This document shows positions 40,556 to 48,842 of a stretch of 64,000 nucleotides of DNA, piece by piece (within the stretch, counting starts at the first letter, position 1; every line of letters starts with the position of its first letter). The stretch covers positions 41,381 through 105,380 of the forward strand of contig CANJJS010000007.1 of NCBI GenBank assembly GCA_947474705.1. The letters run 5' to 3'. The notes beneath the pieces are model-generated. The model was not told the DNA's origin. It saw only the letters and a list, made by a program, of their open reading frames with translations, and made no database searches. The position numbers and the translations under genes were made by a program. The stretch comes from Acetobacteraceae bacterium. Its GTDB lineage: Bacteria > Pseudomonadota > Alphaproteobacteria > Acetobacterales > Acetobacteraceae.

Positions 40556-42727
40556 TCAGTTCGCGTTTGTGGGGAGTGGCGCGCGGGGTTGGTCGTGCGT
40601 GCCGATGCGGATCGTGGGGGCGTCGGCGCGGGGCTCCTCCACCACGCCGACCATGGCCGCGGCGATCCCCGCGGCGCGCAGCGCGGCCAGACAGGCGTCC
40701 GCTCGTGCCATGGGCAGGCTCGCGAGCAGCCCGCCGGAGGTTTGAGGGTCGAGCAGGATCCGTTCGCGGGGTTCGGTGCTGAGATTGGGGGCCGCGCGCC
40801 AGTTGTCCGGCGCGAGCGTGCTTTCCACCCCTTGGGCGGCCAGTTCCAGGGCGCCGGGCAGCACCGGCACTGACTCGCGCCAGATCGTCGCGGCGGTGCC
40901 GGAGGCCCGGCAGATTTCCGCCAGATGTCCGGCCAATCCGAAGCCCGTGACATCCGTGCAGGCCACCGTGTCATGGGCGCGCAGGATTTGGGCGGCGGGT
41001 CCGTTACTTCGCCGCATTGAGTCAATCGCCGCCGCCAGCCAGCGCGCCCGCGCCAGTCCGCGCATATGGCCCGCCAGCACGATCCCGGTTCCCAGCGGTT
41101 TGGTTAAGATCAACCGGTCGCCCGGACGCGCGCCGGCTTTGCGGGTCAGCCCGGTTTCTTCGGCGAGGCCGGAGACCGCGAAGCCGAGCGCGGCTTCGGT
41201 GCCTTCGCCGCTGTGTCCGCCGATAAGCGCGCAGCCTTCCTCGCGAAACACGTCCGTCGCCCCGCGCAGCATGTCCGACAGACCGGCGCGCATTTTCGCG
41301 CCGGGTCCGTAGGGGATGGAGGCGACGGCCAGCGCGGTCCAGGGTTGGGCGCCCATGGCGTGCAGGTCCGACAGCGCGTGCGCCGCCGCGATCTGGCCGA
41401 ACACATAGGGGTCGTCGAGGAAGGCGCGGAAATGGTCGACCGATTGGACCAGGAGTTTGCCGGGCGGCACGCGCAGCACGGCGGCGTCGTCGGGCGCGTC
41501 CAGGCCGATCAGCAGGCCCGGCGCGGCGGCGGCGGGCAGGTTGGCGAGGGCGCCCGCCAGGACCTCGGCGCCGACTTTCGCGCCGCAGCCGCCGCAGCGC
41601 ATCGGGCCGTCCGGCGGGGTTGGCATCCGCATTTCGGTGTACATGCGCATCCAGCGCCGGTCGATCCAGTCTTTCCAGCGCCAGACGGCGGTTCCCGACA
41701 CGGAGAGGCCGTTGCGCCAGGCGATGGCGCGGCCCGTGCCAAGGCCCAGGATGACGAGGGCCTCGCGCTGTGGGCGCCAGGGTTTCAGGGGGCGGTGGCG
41801 GGCGGCGCGGCGGAGGTTTTCCGCCAGATGCGCGCCCGCGCGCACGGCCCAGACGCCGGCTTTGGGGCGGAGGAAGCCTTGCACCGCGGCGCAGTCGCCG
41901 GCGGCGAAGATCGCCGGGTCGTTCAGGCTGCGCAGGGTGGCGTCGACCTGGACGCAGCCTTTGGCGTCGCAGGCGAGCCCGGAGTCGGCGAGGAAGCCCG
42001 GTGCCTCGACGCCGGTCGCGCGCAGGCAGGCGGCGGCGTCGAGAAAACTGCCGTCGGAGAGCGCGAGGCGGCCGTCCGCGAACACGCCGGCCATCGCGCC
42101 GCGGACGATTTCGACGCCGGCGTCGACCATCGCGGCGACGGCGATGCGGCGTGCCTTTTCCGGTGCCTCGATCAGCGGTTCGGCGCTGCCGGAGACCAGC
42201 GCGATCCGGTAACGGCCGCGGTAGCGGTGCGCCAAGGCCAGGGCCAGTTCGACGCCGGCCGGGCCGCCGCCGGCGACGGCGATGCGGGCGTGGTCGTCGA
42301 GGCCGGCCTCGATTTGGGCGAGGCGGGTCAGGAAGCGGCCGATCGGTTTCACCGCGATGCCGCCATCGGCGGGCACGGCGGGTTCGCCGCCGGTGTTGAT
42401 CGAGAGGATGTCGAAGGGGATATCCGGGCGGCCGGGCACGGTGACGGCGCGGTCGAGGCGTTGGATCGCGGTGGCCTCGCCAAGGATCAGGCGGGCGCCG
42501 GCGGCGGCGGCCAGCGGAGCGAGGTCGATGCGGGCCTGGCGGGGTTCGTAGTCGCCGCGAATGACGCCGGGCAGCATGCCGGAATATGGGGTCTCGGGCT
42601 CGCGGCCGATCAGGGTGAGGCGGACGCCGGGCTCGGGCCGAAGCGCGAAACGGCGCAATACCTCCACATGCGCATGACCCGCGCCCAAGAGAACGATGTC
42701 CACTTCGATGGGGCCGGTTGCGCGCAT
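40556..42727 (-). CDS. selD: Selenide, water dikinase fused to an N-terminal NADH-dehydrogenase-like FAD domain
   Basis: A 723-residue fusion. Residues 1-345 are a pyridine-nucleotide-disulfide (NDH-2-like) flavoprotein: GAGHAHVEV for FAD, AGGGPAGVELA for NAD(P)H, 'AIFAAGDCAAVQGF' near its end. From about 375 comes SelD, with RCGGCGAKVG at the catalytic Cys and glycine-rich start, 'SVDHFRAFLDDPYVFGQIAA', 'LSDLHAMGAQP' and 'CTDVTGFGLAGHLAEI'. SelD makes selenophosphate from selenide and ATP for selenocysteine or selenouridine. The fused oxidoreductase probably supplies reduced selenium. No selA, selB, selU or tRNA-Sec is seen nearby. Confidence 0.93.
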   Translation of the reverse strand: MRATGPIEVDIVLLGAGHAHVEVLRRFALRPEPGVRLTLIGREPETPYSGMLPGVIRGDYEPRQARIDLAPLAAAAGARLILGEATAIQRLDRAVTVPGRPDIPFDILSINTGGEPAVPADGGIAVKPIGRFLTRLAQIEAGLDDHARIAVAGGGPAGVELALALAHRYRGRYRIALVSGSAEPLIEAPEKARRIAVAAMVDAGVEIVRGAMAGVFADGRLALSDGSFLDAAACLRATGVEAPGFLADSGLACDAKGCVQVDATLRSLNDPAIFAAGDCAAVQGFLRPKAGVWAVRAGAHLAENLRRAARHRPLKPWRPQREALVILGLGTGRAIAWRNGLSVSGTAVWRWKDWIDRRWMRMYTEMRMPTPPDGPMRCGGCGAKVGAEVLAGALANLPAAAAPGLLIGLDAPDDAAVLRVPPGKLLVQSVDHFRAFLDDPYVFGQIAAAHALSDLHAMGAQPWTALAVASIPYGPGAKMRAGLSDMLRGATDVFREEGCALIGGHSGEGTEAALGFAVSGLAEETGLTRKAGARPGDRLILTKPLGTGIVLAGHMRGLARARWLAAAIDSMRRSNGPAAQILRAHDTVACTDVTGFGLAGHLAEICRASGTAATIWRESVPVLPGALELAAQGVESTLAPDNWRAAPNLSTEPRERILLDPQTSGGLLASLPMARADACLAALRAAGIAAAMVGVVEEPRADAPTIRIGTHDQPRAPLPTNAN

Positions 42728-42761
42728 GCCCCCAGACTAGCGCAAGCCGCGGCGATTCGCG

Positions 42762-43098
42762 CGGAGATGTGGGGGGCTTAAGGGAATCGGTGGAGCGGTG
42801 CGAACCTTGGGGCTCCGCCCCAAACCCCGCGGGGGCTTTGCCCCTCGACCCCACCAGGGCGGGGGCCCCCCGCCTTCGCAGGGGCAAGCCTGGACCCATT
42901 TAATTGGGGGAGATGAAGAAGGGGGCCTACTCGGACGTTGCAACCGCCTCGCATGGCCCCCTTCTTCATCTCCCCCAAAGAGACGGCATCCAAGGCCCTG
43001 CCTTGGCGGGGTCGAGGGGCAGCGCCCCCGTGGGGTCCGGGGCAGCGCCCCGGGGTTTCCACCGCTCCGCCGATTCCCTTAAGCCCCCCACATCTCCG
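42762..43098. mobile_element. MITE-like non-coding element with 39-bp terminal inverted repeats
   Basis: The ends 42762-42800 and 43060-43098 are inverted copies over 39 bp with one mismatch (they begin CGGAGATGTGGGGGGCTTAA). Inside are GC-rich inverted repeats (GGGGCTTTGCCCC, GGGGGCCCCCCGCC) and a central block, GATGAAGAAGGGGGCCTACT, whose left and right arms pair. There is no ORF of interest. The core recurs inverted at 37650-37930 and in part at 23540-23790. A non-autonomous mobile element is the simplest explanation. Confidence 0.75.
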
Positions 43099-43173
43099 TT
43101 GGGGGTTGTCAGGCCTTGGCGGCTCGGCGAGGTTTGTGGGGATGGGTTTCATTGGATGGGAGTGTGTGGGCAC

Positions 43174-44370
43174 ATGAGCTGGGATGCGGCGTATCGGGGG
43201 GTGAAGGTTGTCGATTTGACCGGGGGGGTCGCGGGGCCGTCCTGTGCGATGATGTTCGCGCAGCATGGCGCGGATGTGATCAAGGTCGAGACGCCGCATG
43301 CCGGTGGGGACTGGTCGCGGATTTTGGGCCGGACCTATCAGGATCACTCGGCGTTTTCGGTTTATGGCACGTTGGGCAAGCGCAGTGTCGCGGTGGATTT
43401 GAAGACGCCGGAGGGCAAGGAGATTCTCTGGCGGCTGACCGAGGGCGCGGATATTTTCATGGAGGGGTTTCGTCCGGGTACGATGAAACGTTTCGGCTTC
43501 GATTACGAGGCGGTGCGTGCCCGGGTGCCGGCGATTTTATATTACTCGATTTCGGGGTTTGGGCAGACGGGGCCTTTGGCGGCGCGTCCGGCGATGGATC
43601 CGGTGTTGCAGGCCTTCATTGGCATCGTGAACGAGAATCGGGGCGACCACGACCACCATCCGCACCGGTTCGCGATCTCGGCGATCGATATGTACACGGG
43701 TTTGCTGGGGTTTCAGGCGTTGTCGGCGTCGCTGTTCGTCCAGGCGCGGCAGAAGGAGAAGCAGGGCCGGTATTTGCAGGCGAGTTTGATGCAGGGTGGC
43801 GCGACCTTGTCGGTGATCCGGCTGATCGCGCAATATTTGGAGCGTGGTTCGGCGGCGCGGACGTCGATGCCGAACGGGGTGTTCGATACCGCCGATGGGC
43901 AGTTGAATGTGACGATGGTGCGCCCGACCGATTGGCCGCCGTTTTGCGATGTCATCGAGCGGGCGGATTTGCTGGACGATCCGCGGTTTTCGACTCACGC
44001 GGCGCGGGGGGCGAATCTGGACGGGTTGTATGGGGTCGTGCGTCCGGTGTTCAAGGCGAAGACGACGGAATGGCTGGCGAAGCGCTTCACCGAGCGCAAC
44101 ATCATGAATTATAAGGTCAACAGTTACGAGGAATTCCTGCGCGAGGAGCAGGTGGCCGCGACGGGGATTATTTCGTGGCTGGAGCAGCCGGGGTTCGCGG
44201 AGAAGGTGCCTATGCCGAACATTCCGGGTTTGCCGGATTTCGAAAGTGGGACGAAGCGCGCGCATGCGCCTCGGTTAGGGGAGCACACGCGGGAGGTTTT
44301 GCTGGAGCACGGGTACGACGAGGGGCAGATTTCCGCGTTGGCGGCGAAGAAGATCGTCGCGATACCGTGA
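43174..44370 (+). CDS. Family III (CaiB/BaiF-type) acyl-CoA transferase, second gene
   Basis: I take ATG 43174 (GGGAG upstream), giving 398 residues; the track frame starts inside the repeat. 'VKVVDLTGGVAGPSCAMMFA', 'YGTLGKRSVAVDLKTPEGKE' and 'SISGFGQTGPLAARPAMDPV' match the family, with the Asp of AMDPV at the catalytic position. It should move CoA between organic acids. It differs from the enzyme at 5868 in the region around residues 150-200 (HDHHPHRF), so it likely takes another substrate. It is convergent with a TauD-like gene, with a terminator between. Confidence 0.92.
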   Translation: MSWDAAYRGVKVVDLTGGVAGPSCAMMFAQHGADVIKVETPHAGGDWSRILGRTYQDHSAFSVYGTLGKRSVAVDLKTPEGKEILWRLTEGADIFMEGFRPGTMKRFGFDYEAVRARVPAILYYSISGFGQTGPLAARPAMDPVLQAFIGIVNENRGDHDHHPHRFAISAIDMYTGLLGFQALSASLFVQARQKEKQGRYLQASLMQGGATLSVIRLIAQYLERGSAARTSMPNGVFDTADGQLNVTMVRPTDWPPFCDVIERADLLDDPRFSTHAARGANLDGLYGVVRPVFKAKTTEWLAKRFTERNIMNYKVNSYEEFLREEQVAATGIISWLEQPGFAEKVPMPNIPGLPDFESGTKRAHAPRLGEHTREVLLEHGYDEGQISALAAKKIVAIP

Positions 44371-44378
44371 GGCATTGG

Positions 44379-44404
44379 CGCGCGGCCCGGGTTCGGGCCG
44401 CGCG
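44379..44404. terminator. Strong hairpin between convergent genes
   Basis: CGCGCGGCCCG and its complement form an 11-bp perfect stem with loop GGTT, 9 bp after the CoA-transferase stop. TGCGTTGTTT follows on the plus strand, giving a partial U-tract. It also lies just past the stop of the minus-strand gene at 44414 and probably serves both. Confidence 0.6.
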
Positions 44405-44413
44405 TGCGTTGTT

Positions 44414-45268
44414 TCAGAAGGGGCGATCTCCGGAAATCTGGGTGCGGTGCATGACGCGCCGCGCGGTGCCGTCGAATTCGTCGCGGCGGTGGAGCGCGGC
44501 GCGGTTGTCCCACAGGACCAGGTCGCCCAGCGTCCATTGTTGGGTCCAGCAATGTTCGGGCTGGGTTGCGTGGTGCCAGAGTGTGTCGAGCAGGGCCTCG
44601 CTGTCCGCGAGGTCGAGGCCGGGGATGTAGGCGTTGCGGCGGCGGCCGAGAAACAGGCAAAGGCGGCCGGTCGCGGGGTGGGTGCGGACGATCGGGTGGA
44701 GGGCGCCGGGGGTTTTTCTGGGGTCGGTCACGTCCTCGAAGCCGACGCGGAGTTGTCCGACGCTGTTCAGGCTGCTGTCGTGGACGCAGTTCAGCGCGCG
44801 GACGCGGGTCTGGATGTCGTCGGGGAGGGTTTCGTAGGCGGTGTACATGTTGGCGAAGCTGGTGTCGCCGCCTTCGGGGGGGATTTCCAGGGCGTAGAGG
44901 GCGCTGGCCATGGGCGGGATGGGATTATAGCTCATGTCGCTGTGCCATTTGGCTTCGTAGTTGCCGAGTCCGCCGATGGATTTGCCGTTCTCGACGACGT
45001 TTGAGATGATGTTGACGAAGCCGGACGCCGCGGCGGGGGAGCGTCCCTCCACCTGCGCGTGGCGGGGGTTGCCGTCGAGGGCGCCGAAGTTCCGGCTGAA
45101 GGCCATGAGGTGTTCGTCGGTCAGGTTTTGGCCCCGGAAGCGGAGGACCAGGTGGGTCATCCAGGCGCGGTGGATGGCGCCGAAATCCTCGGATGACAGG
45201 GGTTTCGACAGATCGGCGCCAATGATGTCGGCGCCGAGCGCGGCGCCGGAGGGCTGGACTTCGATCAT
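44414..45268 (-). CDS. TauD/TfdA-family Fe(II)/2-oxoglutarate dioxygenase, second gene
   Basis: Start at ATG 45268, with GGAGGAA eight bases upstream, giving 284 residues. 'MIEVQPSGAALGADIIGADL' is the usual TauD opening. The metal site is in KWHSDMSYNP (HxD), and 'WTLGDLVLWDNRAALHRRDE' plus VMHRTQISGD supply the distal His and the 2-oxoglutarate-binding Arg. It belongs to the same family as the gene at 14291 but only resembles it at motifs. Its gene is divergent from the LLM oxidoreductase (88 bp between starts), which points to shared control in a sulfonate- or ether-type degradation route. Confidence 0.92.
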   Translation of the reverse strand: MIEVQPSGAALGADIIGADLSKPLSSEDFGAIHRAWMTHLVLRFRGQNLTDEHLMAFSRNFGALDGNPRHAQVEGRSPAAASGFVNIISNVVENGKSIGGLGNYEAKWHSDMSYNPIPPMASALYALEIPPEGGDTSFANMYTAYETLPDDIQTRVRALNCVHDSSLNSVGQLRVGFEDVTDPRKTPGALHPIVRTHPATGRLCLFLGRRRNAYIPGLDLADSEALLDTLWHHATQPEHCWTQQWTLGDLVLWDNRAALHRRDEFDGTARRVMHRTQISGDRPF

Positions 45269-45356
45269 GCGCGGGTTCCTCCGATTTGCGGGGGGAGCTT
45301 GCCTGGAATGGGCGCGCGTGGCCAGAGTTGGGCGTGGACCTGAAGGGGAGTGTGGC

Positions 45357-46670
45357 ATGAGCCGCCGGTTGCGCGTCAATCTGTTCATTCACGGGCGTGG
45401 GCATCACGAGGCGGCGTGGCGGCATCCCCAGGGCTCGCCATACGCGCTGACCGATGTTCGTTACTATGTGGAACTGGCCCAGAAGGCGGAGGCCGGATGT
45501 TTCGACAGTGTGTTTCTGGCGGATCAGTTGGCGGCGGGGGACGATATTTCCCGGGCGCCTCGGACGTGGCTGGAGCCGGTGACGACGCTTTCGGCGCTGG
45601 CGGTGGCGACAAGCCGGATCGGGCTGATTGGGACCTGTTCGAGCACCTATACCGAGCCGTTCAATCTGGCGCGGCAGTTCGCCTCTTTGGATCACATTTC
45701 GAATGGGCGGGTGGGCTGGAACATCGTCACGAGCTGGCTGGTGGCGGCGGCGGCGAATTTCGGCGGGCAGGGGCAGTTGTCGCACGCGGAACGTTACGAG
45801 CGCGCGGAAGAATATATGCGGGTCGTGAACGGGTTGTGGGACAGTTGGGACGACGATGCCGCGATCGACGACCGGGAGTCCGGCCGGTATGCGCGGGAGG
45901 GGGCGATCCGGCCGATCGCGCACAAAGGACCGTTTTATCAGGTGATGGGGCCGATGAATTTGCCTCGGGGACCGCAGGGGCGGCCAGTGTTCGTGCAGGC
46001 GGGGTCTTCGGAGACGGGGCGGCGGTTCGCGGCGCGGCACGCGGAGGCGGTGTTCACGGCGCAGATGGAAAAGGCGACGGCGAAGGAATTTTATGGGGAT
46101 TTGAAGCGGCTCGCGGTGGGGGAGGGGCGGGCGGCGGATCAGATTCTGATTCTGCCGGGGATTAGTCCGGTGATTGGCGGGACGGAGGCGGAGGCGCTGC
46201 GGATATCGCGCGAACTGAACGATCTGTCGGATCCGGAGGTGGGGCGGAAGCGGTTGTCGGGGCGGTTCGGCGGGTTCGATTTTTCGCATTTGCCGTTGGA
46301 TACGCCGTTGTCGCCGGAGGATTTTCCCGATCCGGAGACGGTGGAGGCGGCGCGCAGCCGCACCGAGGTGATCGTGGGTCTGGTGCGGCGGGAGAAGCCG
46401 ACTCTGCGGCAGTTGTTGGGATATTTGGCGGGCGCGCGCGGGCATTATGTCACGGCGGGGACGCCGGAGCAGATCGCGGATTTGATGGCGGACTGGTTCG
46501 AGGACGGGGCCGCGGACGGGTTCAATCTGATGCCGCCGGTGTTGCCGTGGATGTTGGATGTGTTCGTGGCGGAGGTGGTGCCGTTGTTACGGAAACGTGG
46601 GATTTTCCGGACGGAGTACGAGGCGGAGACGTTGCGGGGGCATTATGGGTTGAAGCGGCCGGGGGTTTAG
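45357..46670 (+). CDS. LLM-class flavin-dependent oxidoreductase, NtaA/SnaA/SoxA group
   Basis: I use ATG 45357 (GGGGAG upstream), giving 437 residues. 'LFIHGRGHHEAAWRHPQG' and 'VYYVELAQKAEAG'-like text at the start, 'EPFNLARQFASLDHISNGRV' and 'GWNIVTSWL' are typical of the nitrilotriacetate monooxygenase component A branch of luciferase-like enzymes. They use reduced FMN from a separate reductase to oxidise amines, sulfonates, sulfides or dibenzothiophene sulfone. No reductase gene is adjacent. The divergent TauD-like neighbour fits a role in organosulfur or amine use. Confidence 0.92.
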   Translation: MSRRLRVNLFIHGRGHHEAAWRHPQGSPYALTDVRYYVELAQKAEAGCFDSVFLADQLAAGDDISRAPRTWLEPVTTLSALAVATSRIGLIGTCSSTYTEPFNLARQFASLDHISNGRVGWNIVTSWLVAAAANFGGQGQLSHAERYERAEEYMRVVNGLWDSWDDDAAIDDRESGRYAREGAIRPIAHKGPFYQVMGPMNLPRGPQGRPVFVQAGSSETGRRFAARHAEAVFTAQMEKATAKEFYGDLKRLAVGEGRAADQILILPGISPVIGGTEAEALRISRELNDLSDPEVGRKRLSGRFGGFDFSHLPLDTPLSPEDFPDPETVEAARSRTEVIVGLVRREKPTLRQLLGYLAGARGHYVTAGTPEQIADLMADWFEDGAADGFNLMPPVLPWMLDVFVAEVVPLLRKRGIFRTEYEAETLRGHYGLKRPGV

Positions 46671-46676
46671 GGCGGG

Positions 46677-46771
46677 TTTCGTCATCGCCGGCGGAGGCCG
46701 GCGATCCACGCTTTTCGCGACGTCGGGGACCCGAAGGCGTGGGTGGTCCGCCTTCGCGGACCATGACGAGG
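46677..46771. repeat. REP/BIME-like double hairpin
   Basis: Two perfect 8-bp hairpins, TCGCCGGC-GGAG-GCCGGCGA (46685-46704) and TGGTCCGC-CTTC-GCGGACCA (46744-46763), face each other. Their flanks are also inverted (CGTCAT...CCACGC against GCGTGG...ATGACG). This is the usual layout of paired extragenic palindromes and sits just after the stop of the LLM gene. Confidence 0.7.
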
Positions 46772-46795
46772 GATCCGCGCCACGACGGGATACGG

Positions 46796-46813
46796 CCCCC
46801 GGCGCGCCGGGGG
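46796..46813. terminator. 18-bp perfect palindrome downstream of the dehydratase gene
   Basis: CCCCCGGCGCGCCGGGGG is a perfect palindrome about 63 bp beyond the stop of the minus-strand dehydratase gene. It would make a very stable RNA stem; no U-tract is near, so a terminator role is only likely. Confidence 0.35.
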
Positions 46814-46876
46814 GACTGTTTACGTGCGGCATTCGATCCCGGCTCCGCCGGTGGGGCGGGGCCGGGGGCAGGCGGG

Positions 46877-48670
46877 TCAGTGGTTGTTGCGGCTTTCGCC
46901 TCTTGTTTCGATGACGTTCAGGTAGAGGGTCGCGGGTTCCAGGCATGCGCCGGTGCTCATTTGGCCGACCATGGAGCGGTAGATTTCTTCCCATGGCGTC
47001 ATGTTCGTCAGTTTCGGCGGGGTATAGGCGGCGCGGCGGGTTTCCATTTCGCCGGGGTTCAGCACCACATCGACTTTTCGCGTGTTGAGGTCGATGCGGA
47101 TTTTGTCTCCGGTTTTTAACAGTGCCAGTCCGCCGCCGACGGCGGCTTCGGGGGAGATATTGAGGATGGAGGGGGAGCCGGAGGTGCCGGACTGGCGGCC
47201 GTCGCCCATGGTGGGCAGGGTCATGACGCCTTTTTTCATCAGGGCGGCGGGGGGCTGCATGTTCACGACCTCGGCGCTGCCGGGGTAGCCGACGGGGCCG
47301 CAGTTGCGGATGATGAGGACGGATTGTTCCTCTATGTTCAAAGATGGGTCTTCGATGCGGTTGTGGTAGTCTTCGGGGCCTTCGAAGACGATGGCGCGGC
47401 CTTCGAAGACGTTGGGGCGGTCTGGGTTGGACAAGAAGCGTGCCCGAAAATCCTTGTCGATGACGGAGATTTTCATCACCGCGCTGTCGAAGATATTGCC
47501 GGACATGACGACGTAGCCGGCGGCGGGGAGCATGGGCTCGGCGTAGGAACGGATGACTTCGCGGTCGCCGTCTTGTGTTCCGGCCAGGTTTTCGGCGATG
47601 GTTTTGCCGGTGACGGTCATGGCGGCACCGTTGAGTTTGCCGGCCTGGAGAAGTTCTTTCATCACGGCGGGGACGCCGCCGGCGCGGTGGAATTTTTCTC
47701 CGAGGAAGCGGCCGGCGGGTTGCACATCGCATAACAAGGGCACGTCGGGGCCGAGGCGTTGCCAGTCGTCGAGGGAGTGATCGACGCCCATGTGGCGGGC
47801 GATGGCGACCATGTGTATCGGGCAGTTGGAGGAGGCGCCCAGGGCGGCGGCGGCGACGACGGCGTTCTCGAAGGCGGCTTTTGTCATGATATCGGATGGG
47901 CGGAGGTTTTCTTTTACCATTCCGACGATGCGTTTGCCGGTTTCGAAGGCCATCCAGCCGCGTTCTCGATACGGGGCTGGAATGGCGGAGCAGCCGGGGA
48001 GGGACATGCCCAGGGCCTCGGCGAGTCCGTTCATTGAGGAGGCGGTGCCCATGGTGTTGCAATGGCCGACGGAGGGCGCGGACGAAGATACCATCTTCAT
48101 GAATTCGTCGTAGTCGATTTTGCCCTCGGCGAAGAGTTTGCGGCCTTCCCAGACGATCGTTCCGGAGCCGGACAGGCGTCCTTGCCACCAGCCGTCGAGC
48201 ATGGGGCCGCCGGAGAGCACGATGGCCGGGATGTTCACGGTGGCCGCGCCCATCAGGCAGGCGGGGGTGGTTTTGTCGCAGCCGGTGGTCAGCACGACGC
48301 CGTCGAGCGGGTAGCCGTGCAGGACTTCCACGAGGCTGAGATAGGCGAGGTTGCGGTCGAGTGCCGCGGTAGGGCGTTTGCCGGTTTCCTGTATCGGATG
48401 GATGGGGAATTCGAGTGGGACGCCGCCGGCGTCTCGGATGCCGTCGCGGACGCGGGAGGCGAGTTCGATGTGGTGGCGGTTGCAGGGGGAGAGGTCGGAG
48501 CCGGTCTGGGCGATGCCGATGATGGGTTTGCCGCCGCGCAGTTCGTCCGGCGTGATGCCGTAGTTCATGTATCTTTCCAGATACAGGGCGGTGAGGGCGG
48601 GGTCGGCCGGGTTGTCGAACCAGCGGCGGGAGCGGAGGCGTTTGTCGCCGGTGTTGTCGTGCGCGGTCAT
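46877..48670 (-). CDS. IlvD/Edd-family dehydratase (probably sugar-acid dehydratase)
   Basis: Start at ATG 48670, preceded by AGGAGG, giving 597 residues. Fe-S ligands are in TTGCDKTTPACLMG and GHCNTMGTASSMN, with 'AQTGSDLSPCNRHHIELASR' before them. The domain ends with 'GDGRQSGTSGSPSILNISPE'. The family covers dihydroxy-acid dehydratase, phosphogluconate dehydratase and the arabinonate/xylonate dehydratases. 'SDLSPCNRHH' and 'RSRRWFDNPADPALTALYLE' are of the sugar-acid type, so I favour an aldonate dehydratase over IlvD of branched-chain synthesis. It stands alone. Confidence 0.88.
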   Translation of the reverse strand: MTAHDNTGDKRLRSRRWFDNPADPALTALYLERYMNYGITPDELRGGKPIIGIAQTGSDLSPCNRHHIELASRVRDGIRDAGGVPLEFPIHPIQETGKRPTAALDRNLAYLSLVEVLHGYPLDGVVLTTGCDKTTPACLMGAATVNIPAIVLSGGPMLDGWWQGRLSGSGTIVWEGRKLFAEGKIDYDEFMKMVSSSAPSVGHCNTMGTASSMNGLAEALGMSLPGCSAIPAPYRERGWMAFETGKRIVGMVKENLRPSDIMTKAAFENAVVAAAALGASSNCPIHMVAIARHMGVDHSLDDWQRLGPDVPLLCDVQPAGRFLGEKFHRAGGVPAVMKELLQAGKLNGAAMTVTGKTIAENLAGTQDGDREVIRSYAEPMLPAAGYVVMSGNIFDSAVMKISVIDKDFRARFLSNPDRPNVFEGRAIVFEGPEDYHNRIEDPSLNIEEQSVLIIRNCGPVGYPGSAEVVNMQPPAALMKKGVMTLPTMGDGRQSGTSGSPSILNISPEAAVGGGLALLKTGDKIRIDLNTRKVDVVLNPGEMETRRAAYTPPKLTNMTPWEEIYRSMVGQMSTGACLEPATLYLNVIETRGESRNNH

Positions 48671-48842
48671 GGGCCGGTCCTCCTTGGTGGTGTCGGGCGG
48701 GAATGTGCGGGGGCGCGGGGGGCGGTGCAAGGCGGGGTGGGCCGCGCCAGTGGGAGCGGCCAGTGGGGGGAGCGGTTTACGCGTGTGTCCCGCCGAACCG
48801 GGCTGGATTGACGAACCTCCGGGCACGGTTCACGCAGACCGC

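Noticed and set aside
41022-42899. 625-codon minus-strand ORF
   Set aside because: Frame-shifted shadow of selD that also runs into the mobile repeat.
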